A program made the translations under genes and the position numbers. From Alkalicoccus sp. (lineage in GTDB: Bacteria; Bacillota; Bacilli; Bacillales; Salisediminibacteriaceae): 64,000 nt of DNA. Position 1 is the first letter of the stretch; the number at the start of each line of letters is the position of its first letter. Shown one piece after another: positions 39,123 through 48,671 of the stretch. A model generated the notes under the pieces. The model did no database searches and was not told the origin of the DNA. It worked only from the letters and a program-made list of their open reading frames with translations. The stretch covers positions 124,001 to 188,000 of the forward strand of contig REBZ01000106.1 in the NCBI GenBank assembly GCA_007692495.1, written 5' to 3'.

Positions 39123-39937
39123 ATATTTAATATCCTGTCTTCCTTCCCGTCAGGTTCAGGAAAGATATCCGGATGAAGCAGATAAGCAGCTTCTGCGAGT
39201 CCGATAAGAAGCCTCGGAGACGGCCTGCAGTAATACGGTTCTTCGAGAATATGAATCTGATCTTCTCTGACGGCTTTCATTTCTGACCAGCCCGGCCTTT
39301 TTCTTATTACTTTTGGATTCACTTTATTTTTCCTTACGCCGACCCAGGCTGCCAGAATATATTCAGGATTTCTATTCAGCACTTCTTCCCACGTGGTCTG
39401 TACGCTTGCCTGGTCAACGTCGCTAAAGATATTTACAGCTCCAGCGAGTTCTCCCATTTCTGTGAGCCAGTTCTTTTTCCCGGGGGTAAAGATCGGCTTT
39501 GGCCACCATTCCCAGTAGATTCGTTTTTTATATTCTACCTGGCTGGAAAGTCTGCGGTACTTAGCAATAAAAAGAAGAAAAGCTTCCTTTAGCTCCCTGC
39601 CTTTTTCCGGATTTCCCGCCTCCCGGCACATATTTTCGAGAATATTTCCGATATCAGATAAAGTTTCCGGGTTTTCCACAATGGTGTATGGAATGTTTCT
39701 TTCTTTCAGCTGTTCGATGTTTTTTTCCATTCCAGGAACGCTTAAGGAAGCGTACACGAGATCCGGTTTTAAATCCTCAAGTTTATTCATGTTGATGTCC
39801 AGGTCCGGCCCGAGCCGCGGCAGGTGCTGAATACTCTCAGGCCAGTCGGAAAAATCGTCCACTCCTGCTACGGAGTCAATCAACCCGGCATAAGCCAGCA
39901 GTTCAGTGTTGCTCGGACAAATGGAAACGATTTTCAT
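39119..39937 (-). CDS. Cobalamin-binding/BtuF-like substrate-binding protein without signal peptide
   Basis: IVSICPSNTELLAYAGLIDSVAGVDDFSDWP; no lipobox or signal sequence. Confidence 0.85.
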   Translation of the reverse strand: MKIVSICPSNTELLAYAGLIDSVAGVDDFSDWPESIQHLPRLGPDLDINMNKLEDLKPDLVYASLSVPGMEKNIEQLKERNIPYTIVENPETLSDIGNILENMCREAGNPEKGRELKEAFLLFIAKYRRLSSQVEYKKRIYWEWWPKPIFTPGKKNWLTEMGELAGAVNIFSDVDQASVQTTWEEVLNRNPEYILAAWVGVRKNKVNPKVIRKRPGWSEMKAVREDQIHILEEPYYCRPSPRLLIGLAEAAYLLHPDIFPEPDGKEDRILNI

Positions 39938-40280
39938 AATGCAGCCCCCTTATATTTTAGCTGTATAGAAATTCATAGTTCTTAGTAAGGAAAGGGAAAC
40001 GTTTTTCAGCTGGTTAGTCTCAGCGGATTCTTCTATTGAAAAAGCCGGTAGAACAGCCTTGAATAGATGTAATCTGTTAATTTAATTTGGATTTATTGGA
40101 ATATATACCTTTTTTCTCTAATTTCACGCAAGAGACAAATTCATTGCTGATTGCTGCAGATCTCCTTATATTACTGGCGTCCACCAGTTCACGCTTCGTT
40201 TTTCCATCTCTTCCATCCGGAAAGCTGAGAGCCTTCTCCGCGGCAGTTGAAAAGAGCCGCAGACCTGGATATCAGTACGT

Positions 40281-40510
40281 AGCTTTAACAGAGACATTGA
40301 TGCGTTAAAACTGCACCATAAAAAAATGAAAATATCCAACGCTTTGTAACGAAGGCGGGGACACCCGGAGGATCAGCGCGGTTCGGGACTCCAATTTTGG
40401 CGAACTTTTCTCCCGCCAAAATTAGTCGGGAACAAGCCCTCGGGTAAGCCTCGCCGAGAGTGCAGCAGCGTTGTGTTCATTTCATAAACGAGTTATTTTC
40501 AATGCAGCCT
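40281..40510 (+). repeat. Intergenic repeat family B, copy 2
   Basis: Matches 37585-37822; hairpin AATTTTGGCG/CGCCAAAATT; ends at the stop codon of the convergent exonuclease gene. Confidence 0.88.
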
Positions 40511-41372
40511 ATATCTTAATCAGACCATACTCTCCAAGTATTTCCGGACTGCGCCCACCTGCAGCAGGAAGCTCTGTATCTTTCTCAGCTATGCTGCGGA
40601 CAGCTTCGATATTCGTTTCAATAGTAACAAGCTCTCTGCTTATCTTTACTGATTCTTCACCATCTTCAAGTTTCTTTTTGTAACGCTTGAACAGCGGATC
40701 CAGTTCCGGAAGCTTTTTGTAAAGCTCTTCAATGGAACCGTACTGCTTGATCAGAGGGAGAGCAGATTTTTCGCCGACACCGGGGCATCCGGGAATGTTA
40801 TCACTTGGATCGCCGAGCAGAGCTTTCACTTCTATCCATTGTGCAGGTGCAATCCCGTATTCCTGCCGGAAATCTTTTTCTGTAAAGTGATGTTCCTGCT
40901 TTTTCTTCATAAACAGCTGGTCTGTAGATTCAGACAGCAGTTGAAACAGGTCACGGTCATTACTGTATATATATGACCGGCCGCCTGTAAAATGAGTGCT
41001 GAATGTACCAATGATATCATCTGCTTCATACCCGTCCACCTGCAGCTGGTGAATCCCCAGTTCTTCCAGTATTTCCGATGCGAGGTGATACTGGTCAATC
41101 AGCGGTTCGGGCAGATCCTGCCTCTGGGCTTTGTAAAAAGCGTACTCCTGATTACGGAGTGTATCTTTTCTTTTACCGTCCCAGGCCACTGTCATATTCG
41201 TTGCTCCAAGCTTTTCTTCCAGCTGGTTCAGCTTGGCAAAAAAGACACGTGCGGCGTTAATATATCTTCCCTTCTGATTTTTTGGAAGGTTTTCCGGGTC
41301 TTTTCCGTAGGCCGTGGCAAAATAGGCTCTGCTTAAAAGATTAAAACCGTCTATTAATACAAAATGTTTCAT
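40509..41372 (-). CDS. 5'-3' exonuclease (YpcP-like, PIN/FEN domain)
   Basis: VLIDGFNLLSRAYFAT; GYEADDIIGTFS; ALLGDPSDNIPGCPGVGEKSALPLI. Confidence 0.94.
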   Translation of the reverse strand: MKHFVLIDGFNLLSRAYFATAYGKDPENLPKNQKGRYINAARVFFAKLNQLEEKLGATNMTVAWDGKRKDTLRNQEYAFYKAQRQDLPEPLIDQYHLASEILEELGIHQLQVDGYEADDIIGTFSTHFTGGRSYIYSNDRDLFQLLSESTDQLFMKKKQEHHFTEKDFRQEYGIAPAQWIEVKALLGDPSDNIPGCPGVGEKSALPLIKQYGSIEELYKKLPELDPLFKRYKKKLEDGEESVKISRELVTIETNIEAVRSIAEKDTELPAAGGRSPEILGEYGLIKI

Positions 41373-41478
41373 ATCTATCCATCCTTTTTAATTAATCGGC
41401 AGACATTATGTTTTCCCAGCCTTCACTTATCCACCGTAATATTTTTATGTAAACTAAATATCGTCCTGCGTAATTTAT

Positions 41479-41976
41479 TCAAAAGCTGTTTTTCTTCTGC
41501 AGCGGAGGATGTTTTACTAGATATTCTGGAAGCGGAGCAAGTGTATCTACAGCAGATTGAAGATCCCGAAGAATATATCCTATCCCCCGGCAGTGGATCA
41601 ACGGATAATTTACCGTTACTCCTGGAAAAACTTTTTCCAAAAAAGACCGGTATTTTTTCCCTGTAAGCACAGTAATCCTGTCATATTGCAGTAAGTTCTG
41701 TCTTATCACCTGAAGCCGGAGCTCCCGCACAGATATAATGCTTTTCCTGGAGGAATGAAAACTTAAGTCATAATTTTCTCCCACTTTATCCGTAAGTGCT
41801 AAAAATCCATGTTTTGCTGAAAGGATGCGTACGTCACTGCAGAACACATCAGCATAAGTGCGACTTTTTCTATGGAGCGTTCCGGTATATGCGTTGCCGG
41901 CCGGAACCTCCTTTAATTCTGGGTGCTCATCCCAAATTTTCTTTCTGCCGCAGGGAACAATGCATAACGAATTCAA
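41479..41976 (-). CDS. DUF6884-like protein
   Basis: LCIVPCGRKKIWDE ... VRILSAKHGFLALTDKVGENYDLSF. Confidence 0.7.
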   Translation of the reverse strand: MNSLCIVPCGRKKIWDEHPELKEVPAGNAYTGTLHRKSRTYADVFCSDVRILSAKHGFLALTDKVGENYDLSFHSSRKSIISVRELRLQVIRQNLLQYDRITVLTGKKYRSFLEKVFPGVTVNYPLIHCRGIGYILRDLQSAVDTLAPLPEYLVKHPPLQKKNSF

Positions 41977-42281
41977 ATAGTATCCTCCTTTTTTTCTATC
42001 CTAACACATAATTTATTTTCAGCGGAACGATTGGTCACTTTTGACGCCCTCCCTTAATAAGCTGCCTCAAAACGGGAAAGATAAATCACCGTGTCATTTT
42101 CATAATTTCCCACACAATATAATTCCCGGATTGGTTTCAAAAGGCTATTATGCGGGTTTATTAATAGTAATCAGACCTTCTCAGACTCTCCTTTCTTCCT
42201 GCCCCTCCCTCCAGGAAATTTTCCGCGTTTAATACTGCTGTTTTGTCTCCCCCTTCCTAAACTTAAAAAGGAGCGAGCATT

Positions 42282-43529
42282 ATGGAACAGTTTAAATTAT
42301 CTTTTTCAGGTGGTGGTTTTCGGGCAGCCTTTTTTTGTCTCGGTGCTTACCGCAGACTTGTGGAGCTTGGTGTTCATAAAAATATTAAATTGATCAGTTC
42401 TGTATCCGGGGGCAGTATTACAGCAGCAGTGATCATGATGGAACTTGCCGACAGGGATTTTAAAGATGTATCGGATTTTGATATCCGGGTAACGGAAAAA
42501 CTCAAAGCTTTTGGCAAGAGTAATTTTCGTAACGTATTGCTGCGGCGGGCTGTCCGGCCGAATTTGGGTAACTTCCGTGCCGAATTACTGCGGGCCCGTA
42601 ACAGCCGCCTGCTTCCTGAAATGCTCAATGAATATTTGTTTTACGGGATGAAGCTGACAGAGCTTCCCGAATATCCGGTCTGGATCTGTAATGCTACCAA
42701 TCTGCAGACACTTAAAAGAATTTCGTTCAGCAGAACAAAAATCTGCGACGAAGTACTCGGAGACTGTCTAAATGTCTCCGGCCTGACCACTGCAGAAGCT
42801 GTAGCTGCCTCTTCTGCCTTTCCGGTTATGTTTGAACCGGTGCATCTTGACCTTAAAAACCGTCCATTCGATAAAACAGAAAAACAATATAAAAACTTCC
42901 ACCTCACAGATGGAGGAGTTTACGATAACCTTGGTTCTGAGGAACTTTTGGATAGAGGCAGCCGTTACATGATTCTGGACGCCTCTGCCAGATTGAAACC
43001 GTGGGATACAGACAAACACCCCACCTGGCGGGAACGACAGTCCAGAATTTTCAGTGTAAGTCTTGATCAGGTGGCTGAATTGAGAAAGAAACTTATAAGA
43101 AAAGACGACTCGAGAGGCGTTCAGCTTGTTAATGTGGAAACGATCCGCGAAAACGCAGCTTTTCAGGTAGAATATTGGGAAAGCCGCGGGCATATTCTGG
43201 ATCTGCCGGTTTACCCGGAATTGTATACTGACATAGAAAAGATGCTAGCCGCTCTCCGCACAGACCTGGATACGTTCAGTGATATTGAAATGCGGACTTT
43301 AATGTGGGCAGGGGCTGTCCGTGCGGATCTCGGCATAAAAGTTCTTTTCAGCGCTGGCGAAATGCCTGCCACTAATAAAAGGTATGAGGTCCCGCTGATT
43401 GCTGATTACACGACGAAGGATCTCGAAGTGATTCGCTTCGCATTAAAAAACGGATGGAAACGCCGAAAACTTGCCGGTCTGTTCCAGACCGATCAGCGCA
43501 GAACAAGAAAGCTCAACAAAACGTCATAA
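42282..43529 (+). CDS. Patatin-like phospholipase family protein
   Basis: SFSGGGFRAAFFCLGAYRRL; ISSVSGGSITAA (nucleophile elbow); TDGGVYDNLG (catalytic Asp); RBS aaaaggagc. Confidence 0.88.
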   Translation: MEQFKLSFSGGGFRAAFFCLGAYRRLVELGVHKNIKLISSVSGGSITAAVIMMELADRDFKDVSDFDIRVTEKLKAFGKSNFRNVLLRRAVRPNLGNFRAELLRARNSRLLPEMLNEYLFYGMKLTELPEYPVWICNATNLQTLKRISFSRTKICDEVLGDCLNVSGLTTAEAVAASSAFPVMFEPVHLDLKNRPFDKTEKQYKNFHLTDGGVYDNLGSEELLDRGSRYMILDASARLKPWDTDKHPTWRERQSRIFSVSLDQVAELRKKLIRKDDSRGVQLVNVETIRENAAFQVEYWESRGHILDLPVYPELYTDIEKMLAALRTDLDTFSDIEMRTLMWAGAVRADLGIKVLFSAGEMPATNKRYEVPLIADYTTKDLEVIRFALKNGWKRRKLAGLFQTDQRRTRKLNKTS

Positions 43530-43561
43530 AAGCCCTGCTGATCGAAACTTCACGAAAAAAC

Positions 43562-43606
43562 ACCTTCAGGAAGATACTGCATCGACCTGAAGGTGCTTTT
43601 TTATTA
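43562..43606. terminator. Terminator between patatin-like gene and ilvE
   Basis: caccttcagg ... cctgaaggtgctttttt. Confidence 0.85.
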
Positions 43607-43621
43607 TTTCGGCTGATTGAT

Positions 43622-44695
43622 TTACAGCTTAATTCTCGTAGTCCAGTTAAAAGGGTCATCCTCTTTCCCTGTCTGGATGCTCGTTAACGTCTGATAGAGG
43701 GATTTTGTTGTTTCTCCTGTATCACGTCCATTAACAATTAAAGTGTGCTCTTTCCAGTGCAGTTCTCCAATAGGCGAAATAACCGCTGCGGTTCCGGAAC
43801 CGAAAGCTTCTTCCAGGCGCCCTTCGTCGTAAGCCTTCAAAATTTCCTGCATCGTAATACGTTTTTCCACAACCGGTATATCCCAGTATTCCAGCAGCTC
43901 AATAACTGATTTTCTCGTTATTCCTTCCAAAATGCTGTCGTTCAGTTCCGGGGTTACAATTTCCCCGTCAATCTTGAAAAAGACATTCATGCTTCCGACT
44001 TCTTCAATATATTTCTTTTCCACCCCGTCGAGCCACAAAACCTGGGCATGGCCTTCACTGGAAGCTTTGGACTGGGCAGTATAGCCGGAGGAATAGTTCC
44101 CTCCAGTTTTAGCAGTTCCGGTTCCACCGCGGGCTGCACGGGTAAAATGATCCTCCACCATAATACTTACCGGATGGATTCCCTCCGGGTAGTAAGAACC
44201 TACAGGAGAGAGAATTATTAGAAATTTGTAGCTGCGTGCCGGAGCTACCTGCAGACTCGGTTCGGTTGCGATAACAAACGGCCGTATATAAAGGGAAGTC
44301 CCTTCTGCCGAGGGAATCCAGTCTTTTTCAAGCTCAAGCAGCTGACGCAGATAATCCAGTACAAGTTCTTCATTAATAGGCGGTATACGCAGTCTTCTGT
44401 TGGACCGGTTCATTCGTTTAAAGTTTTCTTCTGGACGGAATAAAATAATATCGCCTTCCGGGCCTTTATAAGCTTTCAAACCTTCGAATACGCTCTGGCT
44501 GTAGTGAAAAACCATGGCTGCAGGGTCAATGTCCACAGGTGCATACGGTTTGATCTCCGGGTAAATCCACCCTTTCTCTTCAGTATATTCCATCGTAAAC
44601 ATATGATCCGTAAACGTTTTTCCGAACTGGAGTGTCTCTGGATCCGGTTTCGTTTTTTTATGCTCTGCTTCTGTTATGGCAATTGTAGCTTCCAT
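43622..44695 (-). CDS. ilvE: Branched-chain amino acid aminotransferase
   Basis: HYSQSVFEGLKAYKGPEGDIILFRP; GSGTAAVISPIGELHW. Confidence 0.95.
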   Translation of the reverse strand: MEATIAITEAEHKKTKPDPETLQFGKTFTDHMFTMEYTEEKGWIYPEIKPYAPVDIDPAAMVFHYSQSVFEGLKAYKGPEGDIILFRPEENFKRMNRSNRRLRIPPINEELVLDYLRQLLELEKDWIPSAEGTSLYIRPFVIATEPSLQVAPARSYKFLIILSPVGSYYPEGIHPVSIMVEDHFTRAARGGTGTAKTGGNYSSGYTAQSKASSEGHAQVLWLDGVEKKYIEEVGSMNVFFKIDGEIVTPELNDSILEGITRKSVIELLEYWDIPVVEKRITMQEILKAYDEGRLEEAFGSGTAAVISPIGELHWKEHTLIVNGRDTGETTKSLYQTLTSIQTGKEDDPFNWTTRIKL

Positions 44696-44776
44696 AAACT
44701 ATCCCTCTCTTTCATCGCTGCTTTCTTCTGAGAATGTCTCATATTGTATCATGAATCACTCTGTAATTGTGTGAAT

Positions 44777-44789
44777 AATTTCGAAAATT
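44777..44789. promoter_or_regulatory. Imperfect CodY-box-like dyad upstream of ilvE
   Basis: AATTTCGAAAATT, close to AATTTTCWGAAAATT as recalled but shorter. Confidence 0.3.
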
Positions 44790-44795
44790 CATGAA

Positions 44796-46172
44796 TTATT
44801 TTAAAAGCGAAGATTCCGCTTCCTTTAATTGGGAAACAACCTGTTCCTGGCCTGTACCTCCGTAGCTGTTCCTGTTTCTCACAACCTGTGACGGTTCCAG
44901 TACATGATAAATATCTTCTTCAAAAAGCGAATGGAACTGCTTATATTCCTCGATTGTTAAATCAAGAAGAAATTTCTTCTTATTAATGGAATAAAGTACA
45001 ATTTTTCCGATAACCTCGTGAGCTTCGCGGAATGGAACATCCTTGTTTACCAGATAATCAGCGATATCTGTAGCGTTCGAAAAATCCTCCGAAACAGCCT
45101 GTTTCATATTTTCTGTTTTTACTTCCATTGTTTCAATCATCGGCGCAAGCATAGCGAGACCTGCCTCCAGTGTTTCCACTGTATCAAACATGCCTTCCTT
45201 GTCTTCCTGCATATCTTTATTGTAAGCAAGCGGGAGACCTTTTAAAACTGTCAGAAGACCGAATAAATTACCATACACTCTTCCTGTTTTTGCCCGTAAA
45301 AGTTCCGGTACGTCCGGGTTCTTTTTCTGAGGCATAATGGACGAACCGGTGCAGAACGAATCATCCAGCTCAATAAATTGAAACTCCTGACTGCTCCATA
45401 TCACCAATTCTTCCGAAAGACGGGAGATATGCATCATCATAATGGAAGCAGCCGACATAAACTCGAGAATAAAATCCCTGTCACTTACAGCATCCATACT
45501 GTTGGCATAAACTTGATCAAACCCGAGACTATGTGCTGATTCATGCCGGTCTATCGGGAAAGTCGTACCGGCAAGCGCGCCTGCCCCCAGAGGAGAGATA
45601 TTCGTCCGCTTCAGGCCGTCCTCGAATCTCTCCTTATCCCTCTGAAGCATCCAGAAATAGGCAAGAAGATGATGAGCAAAAGAAACAGGCTGGGCACGCT
45701 GCAAATGTGTGTAACCCGGCAGCAGCGTTTCTACGTGTTTTTCAGCCTGATGAAAAATCGCCTTTTGAGTTTTTGAAATCAACTCAATGATTGCTTCTGT
45801 ATGCTCTTTTAAGTACAGGTGCATATCGGTTGCCACCTGGTCGTTTCGGCTTCTTCCTGTGTGAAGTTTTCCGCCGACCGGCCCTATTTCTTCGATAAGG
45901 AATTTTTCAATATTCATATGAATATCTTCGTCTGCAGTACTGTACTCAAGTTCTCCTGCCTCCAGCTTCTCACCGACCTTCATTAAACCATTTACGATTT
46001 GCTCTTTTTCTTCGTGCGAAACAATGCCCTGTCCCGCAAGCATCGAAACGTGGGCAATACTTCCTTTAATGTCCTGAGCAGCAAGTTTCTGATCGAATCC
46101 AATAGAAGCTGTTTCTTCTTCAACGAGTTTATTCGTAGGTTTTGTAAATCTTCCGCCCCAAAGTTTGGACAT
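44796..46172 (-). CDS. argH: Argininosuccinate lyase
   Basis: [32 protein letters not shown]. Confidence 0.96.
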   Translation of the reverse strand: MSKLWGGRFTKPTNKLVEEETASIGFDQKLAAQDIKGSIAHVSMLAGQGIVSHEEKEQIVNGLMKVGEKLEAGELEYSTADEDIHMNIEKFLIEEIGPVGGKLHTGRSRNDQVATDMHLYLKEHTEAIIELISKTQKAIFHQAEKHVETLLPGYTHLQRAQPVSFAHHLLAYFWMLQRDKERFEDGLKRTNISPLGAGALAGTTFPIDRHESAHSLGFDQVYANSMDAVSDRDFILEFMSAASIMMMHISRLSEELVIWSSQEFQFIELDDSFCTGSSIMPQKKNPDVPELLRAKTGRVYGNLFGLLTVLKGLPLAYNKDMQEDKEGMFDTVETLEAGLAMLAPMIETMEVKTENMKQAVSEDFSNATDIADYLVNKDVPFREAHEVIGKIVLYSINKKKFLLDLTIEEYKQFHSLFEEDIYHVLEPSQVVRNRNSYGGTGQEQVVSQLKEAESSLLK

Positions 46173-46391
46173 ATGTATCTCTCCTTCATTATCTACAGTA
46201 TAGTGCTGTCTTCACCTGCTTTTAATTTTCAACAGTATATATTTAGTATATAGAAATCAAACCGAATATTCTAATATATTTGTATCCTTTAATTATGTGT
46301 CTGCACGTCAACACTATTCATTAAGTAAAGATTTTCATATTATTCAGCCGGCTTTCGTGTTTCAGGAAGTTTAAACAGACTGTTTCATAAA

Positions 46392-46426
46392 AAAAGGCGG
46401 GAAAATGCCAGCGGCATTTTCCCTAC
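46392..46426 (-). terminator. Terminator after argG
   Basis: Minus strand GGGAAAATGCCgctGGCATTTTCCCgccttttttt. Confidence 0.85.
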
Positions 46427-46442
46427 CCTTTCCTTCAACCAC

Positions 46443-47663
46443 CTATTTTATATCAATGAGCGATTTTTTCTTTTGGTTCACCTGGGAATAAGTCTTCGTT
46501 GAAAGACCCCAAAGTTTAATGAATCCTTTAGCTGCATCATGGTCAAATGCATCGTTTTTAGAATAAGAAGCAAGCTCTTCGTTATAAAGGCTGTTATCGG
46601 AATGTCTTGCAACAACCGTATGCGTACCCTTCCACAGCTTTAATTTAACTTTACCGTTTACCTGCTGCTGGGTTTCTGAAATAAATCCATACAGAGCATC
46701 CTTCAGCGGTGAGTACCAGAGACCATCATAAATCAACTGTGTAAATCTCTGTTCAATCTGCGTCTTAAACTGGGTAACTTCTTTCGTCAGCGTTAAAAAT
46801 TCGAGTTCTTTGTGCGCGTTGATTAAAGTCATTGCTCCAGGATTTTCGTAGACTTCTCTTGCCTTAATACCGACAAGTCTGTTTTCAATATGATCAATTC
46901 GCCCAATGCCGTGTTTTCCGGCTGTTTTATTAAGATCTTTTATGATCTGGGAAAAAGATTTTTCTTCTCCGTTAATGGAAACCGGCTTTCCTCCTTCGAA
47001 AGCAATTTCTACATATTCCGGCTCATCCGGCGTGTCTGCAATATTAGCCGTCCAGTCAAATGCTTCCTCCGGCGCTTCTTTCCACGTATCTTCGAGTACA
47101 CCTGCTTCACAGGCTCTTCCCCATATATTGGCATCAATGGAATATGGTTTTTCAACATTCACTGGAACTTTGATGCCTTTCTTTTTCGCATATTCTATTT
47201 CTTCTTCCCTGTTCATGCTCCACTCACGGATCGGGGCAATAACTTCCAGGTCCGGATTCAGCGCCTGAATGGAAACTTCGAATCTGACCTGGTCGTTTCC
47301 TTTCCCCGTGCAGCCATGTGCTACAGCCACGGCGCCCTCCTGTTCTGCAACTTCGACAAGAAGTCTGGAAATAAGCGGTCGTGAAAGTGCAGAGGAAAGC
47401 GGGTATTTCCCTTCATAAAGTGTGTTTGCCTGCAGTGCTGGAAGCAGGTAATCTTCTGCGAGAAGATCGTTGGCATCAATGATTACTGCTTTCTCCGCTC
47501 CCACAGTCAATGCCTTTTCTTTCAGTGCTTCCAGGTCTTTACCTTCACCGATCTCAAGACCCAGAGCAATAACTTCGTAACCGTATTCTTCCTGTAAATA
47601 TTTAATGCAGACGGAAGTATCAAGACCTCCGGAATAAGCGAGTACTACTTTACCTTTGCTCAT
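46443..47663 (-). CDS. argG: Argininosuccinate synthase
   Basis: [31 protein letters not shown]; start MSKGK at 47663. Confidence 0.96.
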   Translation of the reverse strand: MSKGKVVLAYSGGLDTSVCIKYLQEEYGYEVIALGLEIGEGKDLEALKEKALTVGAEKAVIIDANDLLAEDYLLPALQANTLYEGKYPLSSALSRPLISRLLVEVAEQEGAVAVAHGCTGKGNDQVRFEVSIQALNPDLEVIAPIREWSMNREEEIEYAKKKGIKVPVNVEKPYSIDANIWGRACEAGVLEDTWKEAPEEAFDWTANIADTPDEPEYVEIAFEGGKPVSINGEEKSFSQIIKDLNKTAGKHGIGRIDHIENRLVGIKAREVYENPGAMTLINAHKELEFLTLTKEVTQFKTQIEQRFTQLIYDGLWYSPLKDALYGFISETQQQVNGKVKLKLWKGTHTVVARHSDNSLYNEELASYSKNDAFDHDAAKGFIKLWGLSTKTYSQVNQKKKSLIDIK

Positions 47664-47741
47664 GCATAATCTCTCCCTCAAATTAGTATTTATATAGATA
47701 CTAACGTATCTTTATGCATAAAGCAACAAAAAAACACAAAT

Positions 47742-48671
47742 TTATTTTATTAATTTCTTAAGAAGGGCTTTCTGGGCGTGCAGTCGGTTTTCTGCTTCGT
47801 CAAATACATAGGAATGAGGACCGTCAATAATAGATGCTGTGACTTCTTCTTCCCGGTGGGCAGGCAGGCAGTGCAGAAACATAAAATCATCCCGGGCATA
47901 CTTTACAAGTTCTTCGTTTACCTGGTACGGACGGAAAAGCTGAAGACGTTCTGCTGTTTCGCCTTCCTGTCCCATGCTCGTCCAGACATCCGTCACAATG
48001 ACGTCCGCCTCTTCTGCAGCTTCGCATGGATCTGCATAAAATTGCAGTCGTTCTTCTCCATATTTATCCACAGCTTCTTTCCAGATCGCTTCTGCCGGTT
48101 CAAACCCTTCAGGGCTTGCGACACTCACCTTCATTCCGCTGAGAAGCGCTCCCTGTATAAGAGAATGCGTCATGTTATTATTGCCGTCTCCGGTAAAAGC
48201 CAGCTTCAGGCCTTCCCATCTCCCTTTCTGCTCATAAATTGTCATCAAGTCTGCAAGTACCTGGGTTGGATGGTGCTGATCTGTCAACCCATTAATTATC
48301 GGAACTGAAGATCCGGCTGCAAATTCTTCAACAATTTGATGATCAAAAGTACGTATCATTATACCATCGACATATCTGGAAAGAACCTTCGCAGTATCGT
48401 CGATGGATTCTCCCCGCCCCAGCTGCATATCATTGGAATTAAGAAACAAAGCGTGACCGCCAAGCTGTGTCATCCCTACTTCAAATGACACGCGGGTGCG
48501 GGTTGATGACTTTTCAAATATCATCCCCAGAGTTTTTCCGGCCAGGTGGGGATGGGGCACCCCGTTTTTCTGCTGATGCTTCATCTGGACGGCTTCTTCG
48601 ATAAGTTCTTTTAAATCCCCTGAAGATAAATCATTCATTGTCAGAAGATGCTCTAAAACTTTCGTAGTCAT
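47742..48671 (-). CDS. argF: Ornithine carbamoyltransferase
   Basis: FEKSSTRTRVSFEVGMTQLGG; HCLPAHR. Confidence 0.96.
   Translation of the reverse strand: MTTKVLEHLLTMNDLSSGDLKELIEEAVQMKHQQKNGVPHPHLAGKTLGMIFEKSSTRTRVSFEVGMTQLGGHALFLNSNDMQLGRGESIDDTAKVLSRYVDGIMIRTFDHQIVEEFAAGSSVPIINGLTDQHHPTQVLADLMTIYEQKGRWEGLKLAFTGDGNNNMTHSLIQGALLSGMKVSVASPEGFEPAEAIWKEAVDKYGEERLQFYADPCEAAEEADVIVTDVWTSMGQEGETAERLQLFRPYQVNEELVKYARDDFMFLHCLPAHREEEVTASIIDGPHSYVFDEAENRLHAQKALLKKLIK

Noticed and set aside
37000-43600. Prophage or integrative element
   Set aside because: Only a degenerate recombinase and accessory genes; no structural phage genes, no transfer genes, no clear att direct repeats, no tRNA target.
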